NCBI RefSeq assembly: GCF_014651615.1
Contig: NZ_BMXF01000005.1
Location: 248,001-312,000, forward strand
Source: Persicitalea jodogahamensis
Lineage (GTDB): Bacteria > Bacteroidota > Bacteroidia > Cytophagales > Spirosomataceae
DNA length: 64,000 bases
Direction: 5' to 3'
Shown: positions 7,513 through 16,172 of the stretch, in pieces
Position numbering within the stretch: the stretch's first letter is position 1
Layout: each line of letters begins with the position of its first letter
Made by a program: the position numbers and the translations under genes
Notes under the pieces: model-generated
Told to the model about the DNA's origin: nothing
The model's database searches: none
What the model saw: the letters and a program-made list of their open reading frames with translations, nothing else

Positions 7513-10500
7513 CTAAAAAGTGACTTTCGCGCCGATGTTGTAAGCCCGCGCCAGGGGGTACTTTCCGTAGTCCACGCCAGGGGTCAGGTTAGCGCCGTTG
7601 TTGTAATCCACCTCCGGGTTGTAGCCCAGGTACTTACTGAACGTAAAGGCATTATCCGCACTCACGTAGAGACGCAGGTTGCTGATAGCGTTACGCGTCA
7701 GGCTCGCCATGTTGGGTACATTGTAGCCCAGCATCAGGTTGGTGCAGCGCAGGAATGAGCCATTTTGCAGGTAAAAAGTCGATAGCCGTGTGCTGTTGCT
7801 CTGCGTGCCGCCACGTGCCGCCCGGTATACACTGCCATCGCCCGGCTGCTCTTCGGAGCGATAGCGGTCTACGACTTTCTGGTACTGATTGCCCGAGGCC
7901 TCCATATTGAACAGATAGTAATCCTGTCCGTCAAGTACCTGATTGCCATAACTGCCATTGAAAGATGAGGTAAAATCGAAATTGCGGTAGCGCGCCGACA
8001 GGGCGAACCCGTAGGTGAACTTGGGGTGAGGGCTACCGATGACGCGCTTGTCGTTGTCATCGACCACACCGTCGCCGTTGACATCCTCAAAATACAGGTC
8101 CCCAGGCCGGAGTGGGTTAGAGGAAGCCAGCGAACGGGCGGGGCCTTTCAGGACGTAACCTTCGGGAAACGACTTGGTGGACGTGTTGTAGTTGGCGTTG
8201 TCGATGGCGATATTTTCCATGTCCGCTTCGCGCACCATACCTTTCACCTTAAAACCGTAAAACATCCCGATGGGCTGACCTTCCTGCGTGATGTGCGTCA
8301 GGTACGAGCGCTCGGCCCCGTTGGTGATGATGGTGCTCGCGCCACCCATGTCCAGTACTTTGTTACGGTTCAGGGAAATATTTCCGCTGACGTTCAGGGT
8401 AAAATCCTGGTTGGCAATGGCTCGCGCATCTACCTGGATATCGAAGCCTTTGTTTTCTACTTTGGAATCGCGCAGGTTAGTCAGAATGGTGGACGTACCG
8501 GAAATGGCCGAAATAGGCTGGTAGAACAATAGGTTGAACGAGCGGCTCAGGTAATAGTTGGCGATGATCGACAGGCGGTCGTTCAGCAAGCCGATATCCG
8601 CCCCGAAGTTGAATTGCGATGTGGACTCCCAGCCCAAATCCAGATCCTTGATTCCCTCGGCCCACACGGCGGTATTGACCGTACCGTTGCCGAAGACCGC
8701 CCCGCCCGGCGTGGCGATCGTTTGCAGGAAGTTGTAGTTACCGATGTTATTATTGCCACTCAACCCCCAGCTACCGCGTAGTTTCAGCGTGCTCGATTTG
8801 CCGAAGCGATCCGCGTAGAAAGATTCATTGGAAATATTCCAGCCCGCCGACACCGAAGGGAAGTTACCCCAGCGATTATTAGGACCGAAACGCGACGAGC
8901 CGTCGGTGCGGAAGGAGGCCGTCAGGTAGTAGCGGTTGTCGTAGTTGTACACCGCCCGCGCCAGGTACGAAAGCAGCGTCCAGTCGGTTTTCCCTGTACC
9001 GTTGAGCATCGAAAAGTTAGTGGCATCAGCACCTTTGGCCGTGATTTCCTCGATACGGTCGTTCTGAAAACCATTAGCCCGCACCGCCAGTACGTCGCGG
9101 CTATTCTTCTGGGCGGTATAGCCCGCCAAAGCATCGAGGCTATGCAAGCCGAACTGCTTCCGATAATTGAGCGTGAACTCTGCCAGTTGATCCACCTGCG
9201 TTACCATCTGTGACTGGGCAAAAGCGGCCGCAACAGCCTGTGGTGAGCCGGGCGGGTTGGCCCCGCTACTCAGGCTGGTTGGACTGTAAAACTCGTATTT
9301 CTCGGAATAAGTCTGCATTCCCAGATTGACCTTGAAGTTCAGGTTGGGAATGATTTCGTAAGTCGCGAAGCCGTTGTACGTACCGCGCAGCCCCCGGCGG
9401 TTGATGTGCGTTTCGGTGGCCAGGGCCACGGGGTTTTCGATCGACTGAAAACCAAAACCCGAGCTAAGCGCAGCGGCTTCGTTCTTGGCCAAAGTACCAT
9501 CCTCATTATAAGCCTTGAAAATGGGCATGTAAATCAGAGCTCCCAGGATCGGGCCCTGGTTAAAGCGCCCTTCCTGTACTTCGCGGTTGGTGTTGGACGT
9601 TACCGCCAGGTTGGCCCCCACTTTCAGTTTTTTGGTCAATTCCGCATCCAGATTGGTGCGGAAATTGAGCCGCTGCTGGGCTGTGCCGAGGATGATCCCC
9701 GGCTGGTCGAGATAGCCGCCGCTGACAGCGTAGCGAACCCCATTCTTGCCGCCGGTAAACGAAAGGTTATGCCGCTGCACCAGCGCGTTGCGGTACAATT
9801 CGTCCTGCCAGTCGGTGTTGTACTGTTGCGGCAGGGCCGTCTGGTTCGCAAAATCGTAGAGACTGGGGAGAATGCTCACTGACCCTGCACTACCCACGTT
9901 TCTGATGCGGGTAGCATTGTCATCGGAGTAGTTGGCGTCGGTGAAAGGCTTGCCGGCACTGACCATCAGGTCGCGGTAGGTGCCGTTGCGGGCGTCGATG
10001 AACAGTTGGGTGTATTCCGCCGAGTTCATCAACTTTACTTTTTTACTCAACTGATTTACGCCAAATTGATAATCATATTCCAGTCGCCCTTTGCCCTCTT
10101 TCCCGCGCTTGGTGGTGATGAGTACCACGCCGCCCGATGCCCGTGAACCATAGATGGCCGCCGAGGCGGCATCTTTCAGGATGTCGATGGACTCGATGTC
10201 GTTGGGATTGATGAAAATGTCGTTACCCGCCGGGTAGCCGTCAATCACGTAGAGCGGGTCCGAACTGGCATTGACCGAGCCAACGCCCCGCACCCGGATT
10301 TTAGTCGTATTATAAGGTGCTCCACTTACCTGCGAAATTTGCACCCCGGCTACTTTGCCCACCAGCGCCTGCCCGACAGTAGGCGAGGTCAGATTGAGTT
10401 CCTTGGCCTTCACGCTGGATACTGCGCCCGTCAGGTCGCTTTTGCGCAAAGTCTGATAGCCCACGGCCACTACTTCGTTGAGCATCAGCGCATCTTGCAC

Positions 10501-10848
10501 CAGTGTGACGTCAAGATTCTGCTGGTTAGTTACAGGAATTTCCTGGGCAATGAAGCCCACGAAGGAAAACACCAGCGTCGAGCCAACTTCGGCATTCAAG
10601 GTGTAGTTTCCCGTTTCGTTGGTAACCGTTCCGCGGCTACTGCCCTTTTCCAGGACCGTCACGCCAATGAGCGGCTGCCCCGCCTCGTCCGTGACTTTCC
10701 CCGACACCAGGATCAAAGCCTGCCGTTCTGTGTTAGTGCGCGTCAAGGTACCTTTTTCCCTTATCGTTGCCTGGCCGGGAATTGCTATTCCGGCCAGCAG
10801 CGCTCCCGACAGCGCATAGGGTACGATTTTTAATAGTTGTTTTTTCAT
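7513..10848 (-). CDS. SusC/RagA family TonB-linked outer-membrane transporter
   Basis: A 1111-aa TonB-dependent transporter partner of the downstream SusD. After the signal peptide (to about residue 28) comes a carboxypeptidase-like regulatory beta-sandwich (about 48-125: GKVTDEAGQPLIGVTVLEKG), a TonB-box-like EVVAVGY near residue 127, and the plug domain with the SusC signature DPLYVIDGYPAGND and SIDILKDAASAAIYGSR. The rest is a 22-strand barrel ending in Phe (NIGAKVTF), as required for BAM insertion. It energises uptake of a bound oligomer across the outer membrane through TonB. No sigma/anti-sigma pair is adjacent, so its regulation cannot be inferred here. Confidence 0.96.
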   Translation of the reverse strand: MKKQLLKIVPYALSGALLAGIAIPGQATIREKGTLTRTNTERQALILVSGKVTDEAGQPLIGVTVLEKGSSRGTVTNETGNYTLNAEVGSTLVFSFVGFIAQEIPVTNQQNLDVTLVQDALMLNEVVAVGYQTLRKSDLTGAVSSVKAKELNLTSPTVGQALVGKVAGVQISQVSGAPYNTTKIRVRGVGSVNASSDPLYVIDGYPAGNDIFINPNDIESIDILKDAASAAIYGSRASGGVVLITTKRGKEGKGRLEYDYQFGVNQLSKKVKLMNSAEYTQLFIDARNGTYRDLMVSAGKPFTDANYSDDNATRIRNVGSAGSVSILPSLYDFANQTALPQQYNTDWQDELYRNALVQRHNLSFTGGKNGVRYAVSGGYLDQPGIILGTAQQRLNFRTNLDAELTKKLKVGANLAVTSNTNREVQEGRFNQGPILGALIYMPIFKAYNEDGTLAKNEAAALSSGFGFQSIENPVALATETHINRRGLRGTYNGFATYEIIPNLNFKVNLGMQTYSEKYEFYSPTSLSSGANPPGSPQAVAAAFAQSQMVTQVDQLAEFTLNYRKQFGLHSLDALAGYTAQKNSRDVLAVRANGFQNDRIEEITAKGADATNFSMLNGTGKTDWTLLSYLARAVYNYDNRYYLTASFRTDGSSRFGPNNRWGNFPSVSAGWNISNESFYADRFGKSSTLKLRGSWGLSGNNNIGNYNFLQTIATPGGAVFGNGTVNTAVWAEGIKDLDLGWESTSQFNFGADIGLLNDRLSIIANYYLSRSFNLLFYQPISAISGTSTILTNLRDSKVENKGFDIQVDARAIANQDFTLNVSGNISLNRNKVLDMGGASTIITNGAERSYLTHITQEGQPIGMFYGFKVKGMVREADMENIAIDNANYNTSTKSFPEGYVLKGPARSLASSNPLRPGDLYFEDVNGDGVVDDNDKRVIGSPHPKFTYGFALSARYRNFDFTSSFNGSYGNQVLDGQDYYLFNMEASGNQYQKVVDRYRSEEQPGDGSVYRAARGGTQSNSTRLSTFYLQNGSFLRCTNLMLGYNVPNMASLTRNAISNLRLYVSADNAFTFSKYLGYNPEVDYNNGANLTPGVDYGKYPLARAYNIGAKVTF

Positions 10849-10885
10849 ATCTTCCTCACCTCATTTTTTGGACTAAACCAATAAA

Positions 10886-10952
10886 AAAATACATTTGAAT
10901 CTTGACTGATATGTCCCTTCCGGGACTCTCAATTCAAGCGCAAATGTATTTT
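10886..10952 (-). terminator. Long palindromic terminator upstream of susC
   Basis: Arms AAAATACATTTG (10886-10897) and CAAATGTATTTT (10941-10952) are perfectly complementary, continue with CTTGA/TCAAG, and enclose an inner hairpin GTCCC-TTCC-GGGAC (10913-10926). On the minus strand the structure is followed by more T residues (ATTTTTTTATT), so it most likely ends the transcript of the gene at 11016-11894 and separates it from susC. Confidence 0.7.
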
Positions 10953-11015
10953 CAGGCGATTACCCCAGCTAGAGATAAAGGTTAAGAAAATATGAAATTT
11001 AAGGGATAGGAATAC

Positions 11016-11894
11016 TCAGAATTTAACATTCACGAAATGTACGTTGCTCCGGCGCGAGGAGGTAACGGCAATGCCCCTTTGGCCCTTGCCCAGCATCGTG
11101 AAGCCTTCCAGTTCGTCGGACTTTTCGATATCCTGAATGCTGAGAACGTGTGCTTCTCCTTTCGCCAGCGATTTTTCTAAATCCAGAAAGGTAAAGCGCC
11201 ACTTGCGGCCTTCAATCTGGTTTTGGATTAAAACAAGTACTCCTTTTTCCGGTATCCAGTGCAGATTTTGGACCCAGGGTCCACAACTGAATTTCTTGTA
11301 AAGTACCCCCGGCTCGGAAGTCTTTTCGGCATTTTTTAGTTTTTCAGGATCGTAAAGCCGCACCTCGTTGCGCTTGTCGCCGTAGTCGGCGGTGGCAACG
11401 TACCACTTGCCCTGGTACTTCACGTACTCGGGCCGGGTACCCTGAATGCAGGCGTCGTCTTCGATGGTTTTCAGCAGGTTCCCGTCCAGCGTTCCCTGCT
11501 TTTTCAGTCCCGCCCAGTCCACCCGGTAGATAACCGCCTTCCACAAAGTACCCTCGGGATTGAGCCGAATGCTATTGCCCATAAAAAAGGGTTGCCCCGG
11601 CTGGTAGGCGATGCCCGTCGGATGGTTGATGACGTCTTGGCCGTCCACGGTCAGGCGGTATTCCTTTCCTGAATAAAGCAGGGAGTCGCCCTTAGCGACG
11701 TATTCGCGAATCATCCCCACGTCGCGGTCGCCGTAGAGCAGCACCTTATCATCAATGAAACTCACGCCCTGGCAGGCGCCCAAAGAGTCAATACTAATTG
11801 TATGGGAGATTTCGAGTTTATCTACAAAGAAATTACTAGCAATCAGGCTGCTAAACACACACAGACCAAAGGCGGCCACCATCGTATTTTTCAT
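11016..11894 (-). CDS. Exported beta-propeller-like protein of unknown function
   Basis: A 292-aa protein from the ATG at 11894 with an N-terminal hydrophobic export segment (MVAAFGLCVFSSLIASNFF). The mature part is a series of short beta segments with repeated patterns such as GVSFIDDKVLLYGDRDVGM, PEYVKYQGKWYVATADYGD and NLHWIPEKGVLVLIQNQ, which look like blades of a propeller. I cannot name a family. Its start lies four bases after the stop of the upstream DUF218 gene, so the two are co-transcribed and probably work in the same periplasmic process. It ends before a strong terminator. Confidence 0.7.
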   Translation of the reverse strand: MKNTMVAAFGLCVFSSLIASNFFVDKLEISHTISIDSLGACQGVSFIDDKVLLYGDRDVGMIREYVAKGDSLLYSGKEYRLTVDGQDVINHPTGIAYQPGQPFFMGNSIRLNPEGTLWKAVIYRVDWAGLKKQGTLDGNLLKTIEDDACIQGTRPEYVKYQGKWYVATADYGDKRNEVRLYDPEKLKNAEKTSEPGVLYKKFSCGPWVQNLHWIPEKGVLVLIQNQIEGRKWRFTFLDLEKSLAKGEAHVLSIQDIEKSDELEGFTMLGKGQRGIAVTSSRRSNVHFVNVKF

Positions 11895-11898
11895 ATTT

Positions 11899-13164
11899 CT
11901 AAGGATCAAGGGGTTCGTCATGGTCTATTTGCAGAGAATTCAGGGAGGGAAGAAACTCCAAATCGGTATCACTCAGCCGCTCACCCAGACGATAGGGTAA
12001 GTACCCGAGTTCACGGCGGCAACGCTCGGCAAAAGCAGCGGAACCGATACTCAGGCTTTGAGAACGGGTGGTGGTAATCAGGCCGGGTTTTTCGACGGGC
12101 ATTCCGTAGCGGAAGAGGAGTCGGACGGTATTGCGCAGGTTGGTGGTCGTGTGCCGGGCGTGGGGTTCCAGGATGATCGCTTTCTCGGGAACGTGCAGCT
12201 CGTCCATGAGGTACTTTTTCATCTCGTAGGCTTCGCTGTATTGGGTCTTGAAGGGATGTACCCGTCCGCCCGAAACTACGATAAAAGGAGCCAGCCCCTC
12301 GAAGTACCGCAATGCTCCCAGGCGACAGCGCAGCATTCCGACCGGACTCAGAGCGACCGCTGGATCGGAAGGACCCGAACCGGGTACGAGGATAACGCTG
12401 TACTTGAATTTGCCCCAAGACGCCAGCGAATCGATGGACTTCGCATGGAGAAAAGCGGCTTTGTTTTCGGTGTAGCGAAGGGGTTCGTAATCGGCGGCTT
12501 CGCTGCGCCCGTTCACTTCCAGCCACAATAGGGCATATTGCATCGAAGGACCAAAGAACGAATTCCGGGTTTGTTCTTGTCGGAGTGTTTCCGTAACATC
12601 ATAAGCCAACGTACCGAAGCTGCGGGATTTCACATCGAAGGCGATGGAGTCGATGGCGGGGTAGTTGGGCTTTTTGCCTTCGGCGTACACCTCTATTGTA
12701 TGATTCAGGCCCTGCGCCTCCAACTCCCAGGCTTTGACCAGCAATTCTTCGGGAGAGAGTGAATCGTAGAGAATGTAAGTACCCGAAGGAATGAGGTCTT
12801 CGCTGACTAATTTTCCCAGACCATTGTCTTTTTTGTAAAGTGCAGAGAGTCGCCCGCTCACCAGTTTGATTTCGTCCTGCGTGAATTTCATCGGTCCCGT
12901 GTAGCAGCCTGCGTCGCCGCCGCATTCCTTTACTGCCCGGTTCAGGTGGTCGTTTTTCTTTTTATACAAACTGCGCAAGGCAGGATCATTCGTTAGAATC
13001 CGCGATGCCTCCGGGCTTTCCAGTAGAGCGAGGGCGTAGAAGATTTTTAGCTGAACAGTTGATGGATTATAAATGGGTTTGTAAGAGACCTGGGGGCCAG
13101 TTTGCTGGGCGTAGGCTTGGCTGCAAAAAAGTACCAGAATGAGTGTCGTCGGGCGGAGCCTCAT
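11899..13164 (-). CDS. DUF218 (YdcF/ElyC/SanA-like) envelope protein
   Basis: A 421-aa exported protein (signal peptide ending SQAYAQ near residue 20). The N-terminal 220 residues are mainly helical and unassigned. The C-terminal 180 residues form a DUF218 domain: SVILVPGSGP opens the Rossmann-like core, FIVVSGGRVHPFKTQYSEA and IILEPHARHTTTNLRNT are the conserved substrate-pocket segments, and GLITTTRSQSLSIGSAAFAERC closes it. Relatives include ElyC and SanA, linked to peptidoglycan or envelope-polymer assembly and vancomycin exclusion, but biochemistry is poorly defined. The large N-terminal extension is unusual for the family. First gene of a two-gene unit with the propeller-like protein. 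Confidence 0.8.
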   Translation of the reverse strand: MRLRPTTLILVLFCSQAYAQQTGPQVSYKPIYNPSTVQLKIFYALALLESPEASRILTNDPALRSLYKKKNDHLNRAVKECGGDAGCYTGPMKFTQDEIKLVSGRLSALYKKDNGLGKLVSEDLIPSGTYILYDSLSPEELLVKAWELEAQGLNHTIEVYAEGKKPNYPAIDSIAFDVKSRSFGTLAYDVTETLRQEQTRNSFFGPSMQYALLWLEVNGRSEAADYEPLRYTENKAAFLHAKSIDSLASWGKFKYSVILVPGSGPSDPAVALSPVGMLRCRLGALRYFEGLAPFIVVSGGRVHPFKTQYSEAYEMKKYLMDELHVPEKAIILEPHARHTTTNLRNTVRLLFRYGMPVEKPGLITTTRSQSLSIGSAAFAERCRRELGYLPYRLGERLSDTDLEFLPSLNSLQIDHDEPLDP

Positions 13165-13278
13165 GAGAGCGAATTAAATTCAGTCCGCAAAGAAAAAGGG
13201 TAGGTGTTACGCCAATGTTACGGGAAAATTAATCTTCCGAACAGTCTCCGTATTATTAGAATTGCCGTACGGCCGCGC

Positions 13279-13311
13279 AACTTCCCGAAAGTTCAAAACT
13301 TTCGGGAAGTT
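13279..13311. repeat. REP-like palindrome, left copy
   Basis: Perfect 15-bp arms AACTTCCCGAAAGTT (13279-13293) and AACTTTCGGGAAGTT (13297-13311) with loop CAA. It is the exact reverse complement of the palindrome at 14043-14075 and lies 30 bp beyond the 3' end of the RAYT gene. It can fold as a hairpin in either DNA strand. Confidence 0.9.
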
Positions 13312-13341
13312 AGTTCATAGCATAGGAGGTTCGCGGCATCG

Positions 13342-13986
13342 CTACCCAAAGTCCAATGTACTTCGGTACCCATCTGGTGTATCCCGGTGGTATTTCTCAA
13401 AACCATCGACGCCATTAAACCAGCACAAGGCTTCTTCCCGGTGTAGCATAGTTGTTTTTTGGGAAACAAAAGCATGGTAGGAAGAAAACTCCCAGGCTGT
13501 CATATCGCGGGTGAAGCCGTGGTGGATGGGATTGGCGTGGATGTAATGGATCAACTCCATATAATATTTTTCGGATGCCACGTGCTTACGCTTAAAATTG
13601 GGAATGAACAAACTGCCCTTGCGGCCCTGCTGCTTGTTGAAGGCCTGTGAGTAAGAACTGAATAAACTGGCAAATTGCCGGCTCACAAATTCGGTTTGAA
13701 CAGATTGGCTAAATTCCTTCGGTTCCTTCGGAGTGTCGCGGCTCGTCAGAATCCGATGGTATGCATCAATCAGAGCCGCACTATCTTTTATTCTGACTAA
13801 CACATGAAAGTGGTTTGGCATCAGGCAGTATGCGAATGTGTCGGCAATAGGATTAATGTAGAAACCGTACCGTTTTAAGAAAAAGCTGTAATTCTCCCGG
13901 CTAAGAAACAAGTCCTCATTTCCATTTGCGTGATTGAAAACGTGGTAAAAGTTACCAGGCAGGAGCGGGATCTCGTTGTTTTTCAT
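13342..13986 (-). CDS. REP-associated tyrosine transposase (RAYT), HUH family
   Basis: A 214-aa single-copy-type transposase related to the IS200/IS605 Y1 family. From the ATG at 13986 it begins MKNNEIPLLPGNFYHVFNHA. The metal-binding HUH motif is PNHFHVLV, and the probable nucleophile Tyr is in FSSYSQAFNKQQGRKGSLF. The later YMELIHYIHANPIHHGF and WEFSSYHAF segments are RAYT-typical. The gene is flanked by two oppositely oriented palindromes (13279-13311 and 14043-14075) that are the expected REP substrates. RAYTs nick and mobilise or amplify REP hairpins in vitro; their benefit to the host is unclear. No terminal IS ends or target duplication is seen. Confidence 0.92.
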   Translation of the reverse strand: MKNNEIPLLPGNFYHVFNHANGNEDLFLSRENYSFFLKRYGFYINPIADTFAYCLMPNHFHVLVRIKDSAALIDAYHRILTSRDTPKEPKEFSQSVQTEFVSRQFASLFSSYSQAFNKQQGRKGSLFIPNFKRKHVASEKYYMELIHYIHANPIHHGFTRDMTAWEFSSYHAFVSQKTTMLHREEALCWFNGVDGFEKYHRDTPDGYRSTLDFG

Positions 13987-14042
13987 CGGCTCAGATTCAA
14001 GTTTTTTCTTATAAGTCAATAAGTTAATCCCTCTTATCGATT

Positions 14043-14075
14043 AACTTCCCGAAAGTTTTGAACTTTCGGGAAGTT
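14043..14075. repeat. REP-like palindrome, right copy
   Basis: Arms at 14043-14057 and 14061-14075 with loop TTG. Identical, in inverted orientation, to the left copy; including one flanking T the shared core is 34 nt. It lies eight bases beyond the stop of the AraC gene (minus strand), so it probably also stabilises or ends that transcript, and 56 bp upstream of the RAYT start. Confidence 0.9.
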
Positions 14076-14083
14076 CTGGCTAA

Positions 14084-15004
14084 TCAATTGAATGAACGCC
14101 GGAAGTCCAGAGGCGAAAAATTGGTTTTTGCCTTGAACAATCGACTGAACGACTGTGAATGTTCAAATCCGAGTTCATAGGCAATTTCGCTGATGGTTAG
14201 ATCCGTAGTTGAGAGCCGCTCTTTGGCTTTTTCGATTAATCTGCCATGAATATGCTGTTGGGTACTTTGGCCCGTCAGTACTTTGAGCAAACTACTCAGA
14301 TAATTAGGGGACACGTTTAAGCTTTCGGCGATGAATTGTACCGTCGGAATCCCCTTTTCAACCAAACTACGATTGTTGATATAATCGGTGAGAATGGTTT
14401 CCAGACGATCCAGAATTTGATGGTTGGTTATTTTTCGGGTGATGAATTGGCGCTGATAAAACCGCTCGGCGTACGAGAACAACAATTCCAGTTGCGCGAT
14501 AATGATGGTCTGGCTGAACTTATCGATGTTGGCGTGGTACTCCTGCTCGATATTCTGCAAAATCTCTTTGATCGTCGTTTCCTCTTTTTCGGATAAAAAC
14601 AAAGCTTCGTTCACCGAATAATCGAAGTACTCGTATTGCTTGATCGTTTTGGCCAAAGGCGTATTCCACAAAAAATCGGGATGAACGAGTAACAGCCACC
14701 CGGATGGTTCCGACGACGGGTGATCATCGGGGGTAAAGCGCAATACCTGGCCGGGAGCCGTGAAAGCCATACTACCTTCGTCAAAATCGTAGGGTTGCTG
14801 TCCGTACTTCATTTTGGCGTTGAAATGCTTTTTGACAGAAATAGCGTAGTAATCCTGCACCAGACTTATGGACTCAGTTTGTTGTCCGTACACAGTGTTC
14901 GCCAGATTGATCACGCTGATAAGCGGGTGTTCCGGACTGGGCATTTTTCGAAAACGATGGTACTCGCTGATCGTTTTGATCCTGTGTGGTTGGGTATTTT
15001 TCAT
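14084..15004 (-). CDS. AraC family transcriptional regulator
   Basis: A 306-aa regulator. The first 190 residues form an effector or dimerisation domain of cupin type (MAFTAPGQVLRFTPDDHPS is a typical AraC-N segment). The C-terminal 100 residues contain two helix-turn-helix motifs: FIAESLNVSPNYLSSLLKV and ISEIAYELGFEHSQSFSRLF, followed by FSPLDFRR, the classic AraC ending. It lies 101 bp downstream of the NmrA-type oxidoreductase on the same strand, and such pairs commonly mean that the regulator controls the oxidoreductase gene. The effector is unknown. Confidence 0.93.
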   Translation of the reverse strand: MKNTQPHRIKTISEYHRFRKMPSPEHPLISVINLANTVYGQQTESISLVQDYYAISVKKHFNAKMKYGQQPYDFDEGSMAFTAPGQVLRFTPDDHPSSEPSGWLLLVHPDFLWNTPLAKTIKQYEYFDYSVNEALFLSEKEETTIKEILQNIEQEYHANIDKFSQTIIIAQLELLFSYAERFYQRQFITRKITNHQILDRLETILTDYINNRSLVEKGIPTVQFIAESLNVSPNYLSSLLKVLTGQSTQQHIHGRLIEKAKERLSTTDLTISEIAYELGFEHSQSFSRLFKAKTNFSPLDFRRSFN

Positions 15005-15105
15005 GCTTTTGAAACCAGGGTACTCTGACTATTGTCCATTGAAGAGCCGATTGGTTGCGTGTTTTTCACCCGCCGTGGACTGGCCTTCAAACCAAGATCA
15101 TTTTT

Positions 15106-15966
15106 TCACAACTTAAAAAGTACTTTCAAGCCTTCTACAAGTGAGGCGGGCTTTCGGCCCAGCGCGTTTTCCAGATCGGTACTTACGTCCGATTCCTGTC
15201 CGTTTTTGATGTCGGTGATAAAACCTGTAATTCGCTCGACCATGACATCTGGTAAACCACGACCTTTCAATTGCGCCTCGAAGTCGCTTTTCTCGGGCGA
15301 GGTATAATTTACCTCCTTCCCGGACAAATCAGCCAACGTAGCCGCCACATCGGTGAACGTATAGTCTTCACTGCCCGTAAATTTATAAACTCTGTTCCCG
15401 CAATCACCCGCCGCCAGTACATTGGCAATGCCTTCGCCCATTTCGCTGCGAAGCGCAAAGGGTACTTTTCCCTGGCCCGCGGGCAGATAAATACCTCGCT
15501 CAAACACTTTTTCTCCCACGAATTGCGGTAGGGTATCCATGTACAAGACGTTGCGAAAAATCGCGTAATCAAGGCCGCTCGCTTTAAGATAATCTTCGGT
15601 ATCGAAATAACTATCCATCAACCGGTTCACCAAAGTACCTTTGTCTTTCAGCGTCCGGCTGGTAAAAGCCACGCACCTGACCCCGGCTTTTTTAGCGGCC
15701 TCCATCACATTTTTATGTTGCTGTAGACGATTCTCTTCGTCCGTTCCGGCGATCAGAAGTACTTTATCTATGCCCTGCATCGCCTGGTCGAGCGCGGCGA
15801 GGTCGTCGTAGTCGCCGATTCGGATATCTATACCCTTGCTTTTCAAATCCAGCGCTTTGTTTGCATCACGCACCAGCGCGGCAATCTGGCTGGCGGGTAC
15901 TTTTTTGAGCAAATGGCGAATCACTTCTCCGCCCAGTTGTCCGGTGGCTCCTGTTATCAGTATCAT
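15106..15966 (-). CDS. NmrA-type NAD(P)H-binding oxidoreductase (QOR2/YtfG-like)
   Basis: A 286-aa atypical short-chain dehydrogenase beginning MILITGATGQLGGEVIRHLL, which is the Rossmann Gly-rich loop GATGQLG. The stretch AALVRDANKALDLKSKGI and RIGDYDDLAALDQAMQGID match quinone reductase 2 (YtfG/QOR2) and other NmrA-like proteins; these lack the SDR Tyr-x-x-x-Lys catalytic pair and use NADPH. I start at the ATG at 15966 because the Rossmann strand begins directly there; an upstream start at 15993 would add nine residues. Likely role: quinone or electrophile reduction, or redox sensing. Divergent from the TonB receptor gene (206 bp apart). Confidence 0.9.
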   Translation of the reverse strand: MILITGATGQLGGEVIRHLLKKVPASQIAALVRDANKALDLKSKGIDIRIGDYDDLAALDQAMQGIDKVLLIAGTDEENRLQQHKNVMEAAKKAGVRCVAFTSRTLKDKGTLVNRLMDSYFDTEDYLKASGLDYAIFRNVLYMDTLPQFVGEKVFERGIYLPAGQGKVPFALRSEMGEGIANVLAAGDCGNRVYKFTGSEDYTFTDVAATLADLSGKEVNYTSPEKSDFEAQLKGRGLPDVMVERITGFITDIKNGQESDVSTDLENALGRKPASLVEGLKVLFKL

Positions 15967-16172
15967 GGTTTTGCATTTTGTTGGTGAGGACAAAGGTCTG
16001 ATTACCTTCCTCTAAACCTGTAGCACGATCTCCTGACCTTGTAGCCGTTTCCGCTCACCCCCGCCCACTCCGACTTCATCCCCGAAATCCCTTACTTCGT
16101 CGGAAAATGCTAACCCAGACGCTACCAACAGGCTAGTTTTGGCCTACCAAGATCGTCCGAAATCTGTTAGCC

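Noticed and set aside
13342-13986. Complete IS200/IS605 insertion sequence
   Set aside because: No TnpB, no IS ends or target duplication; sequence features and flanking palindromes fit a RAYT.
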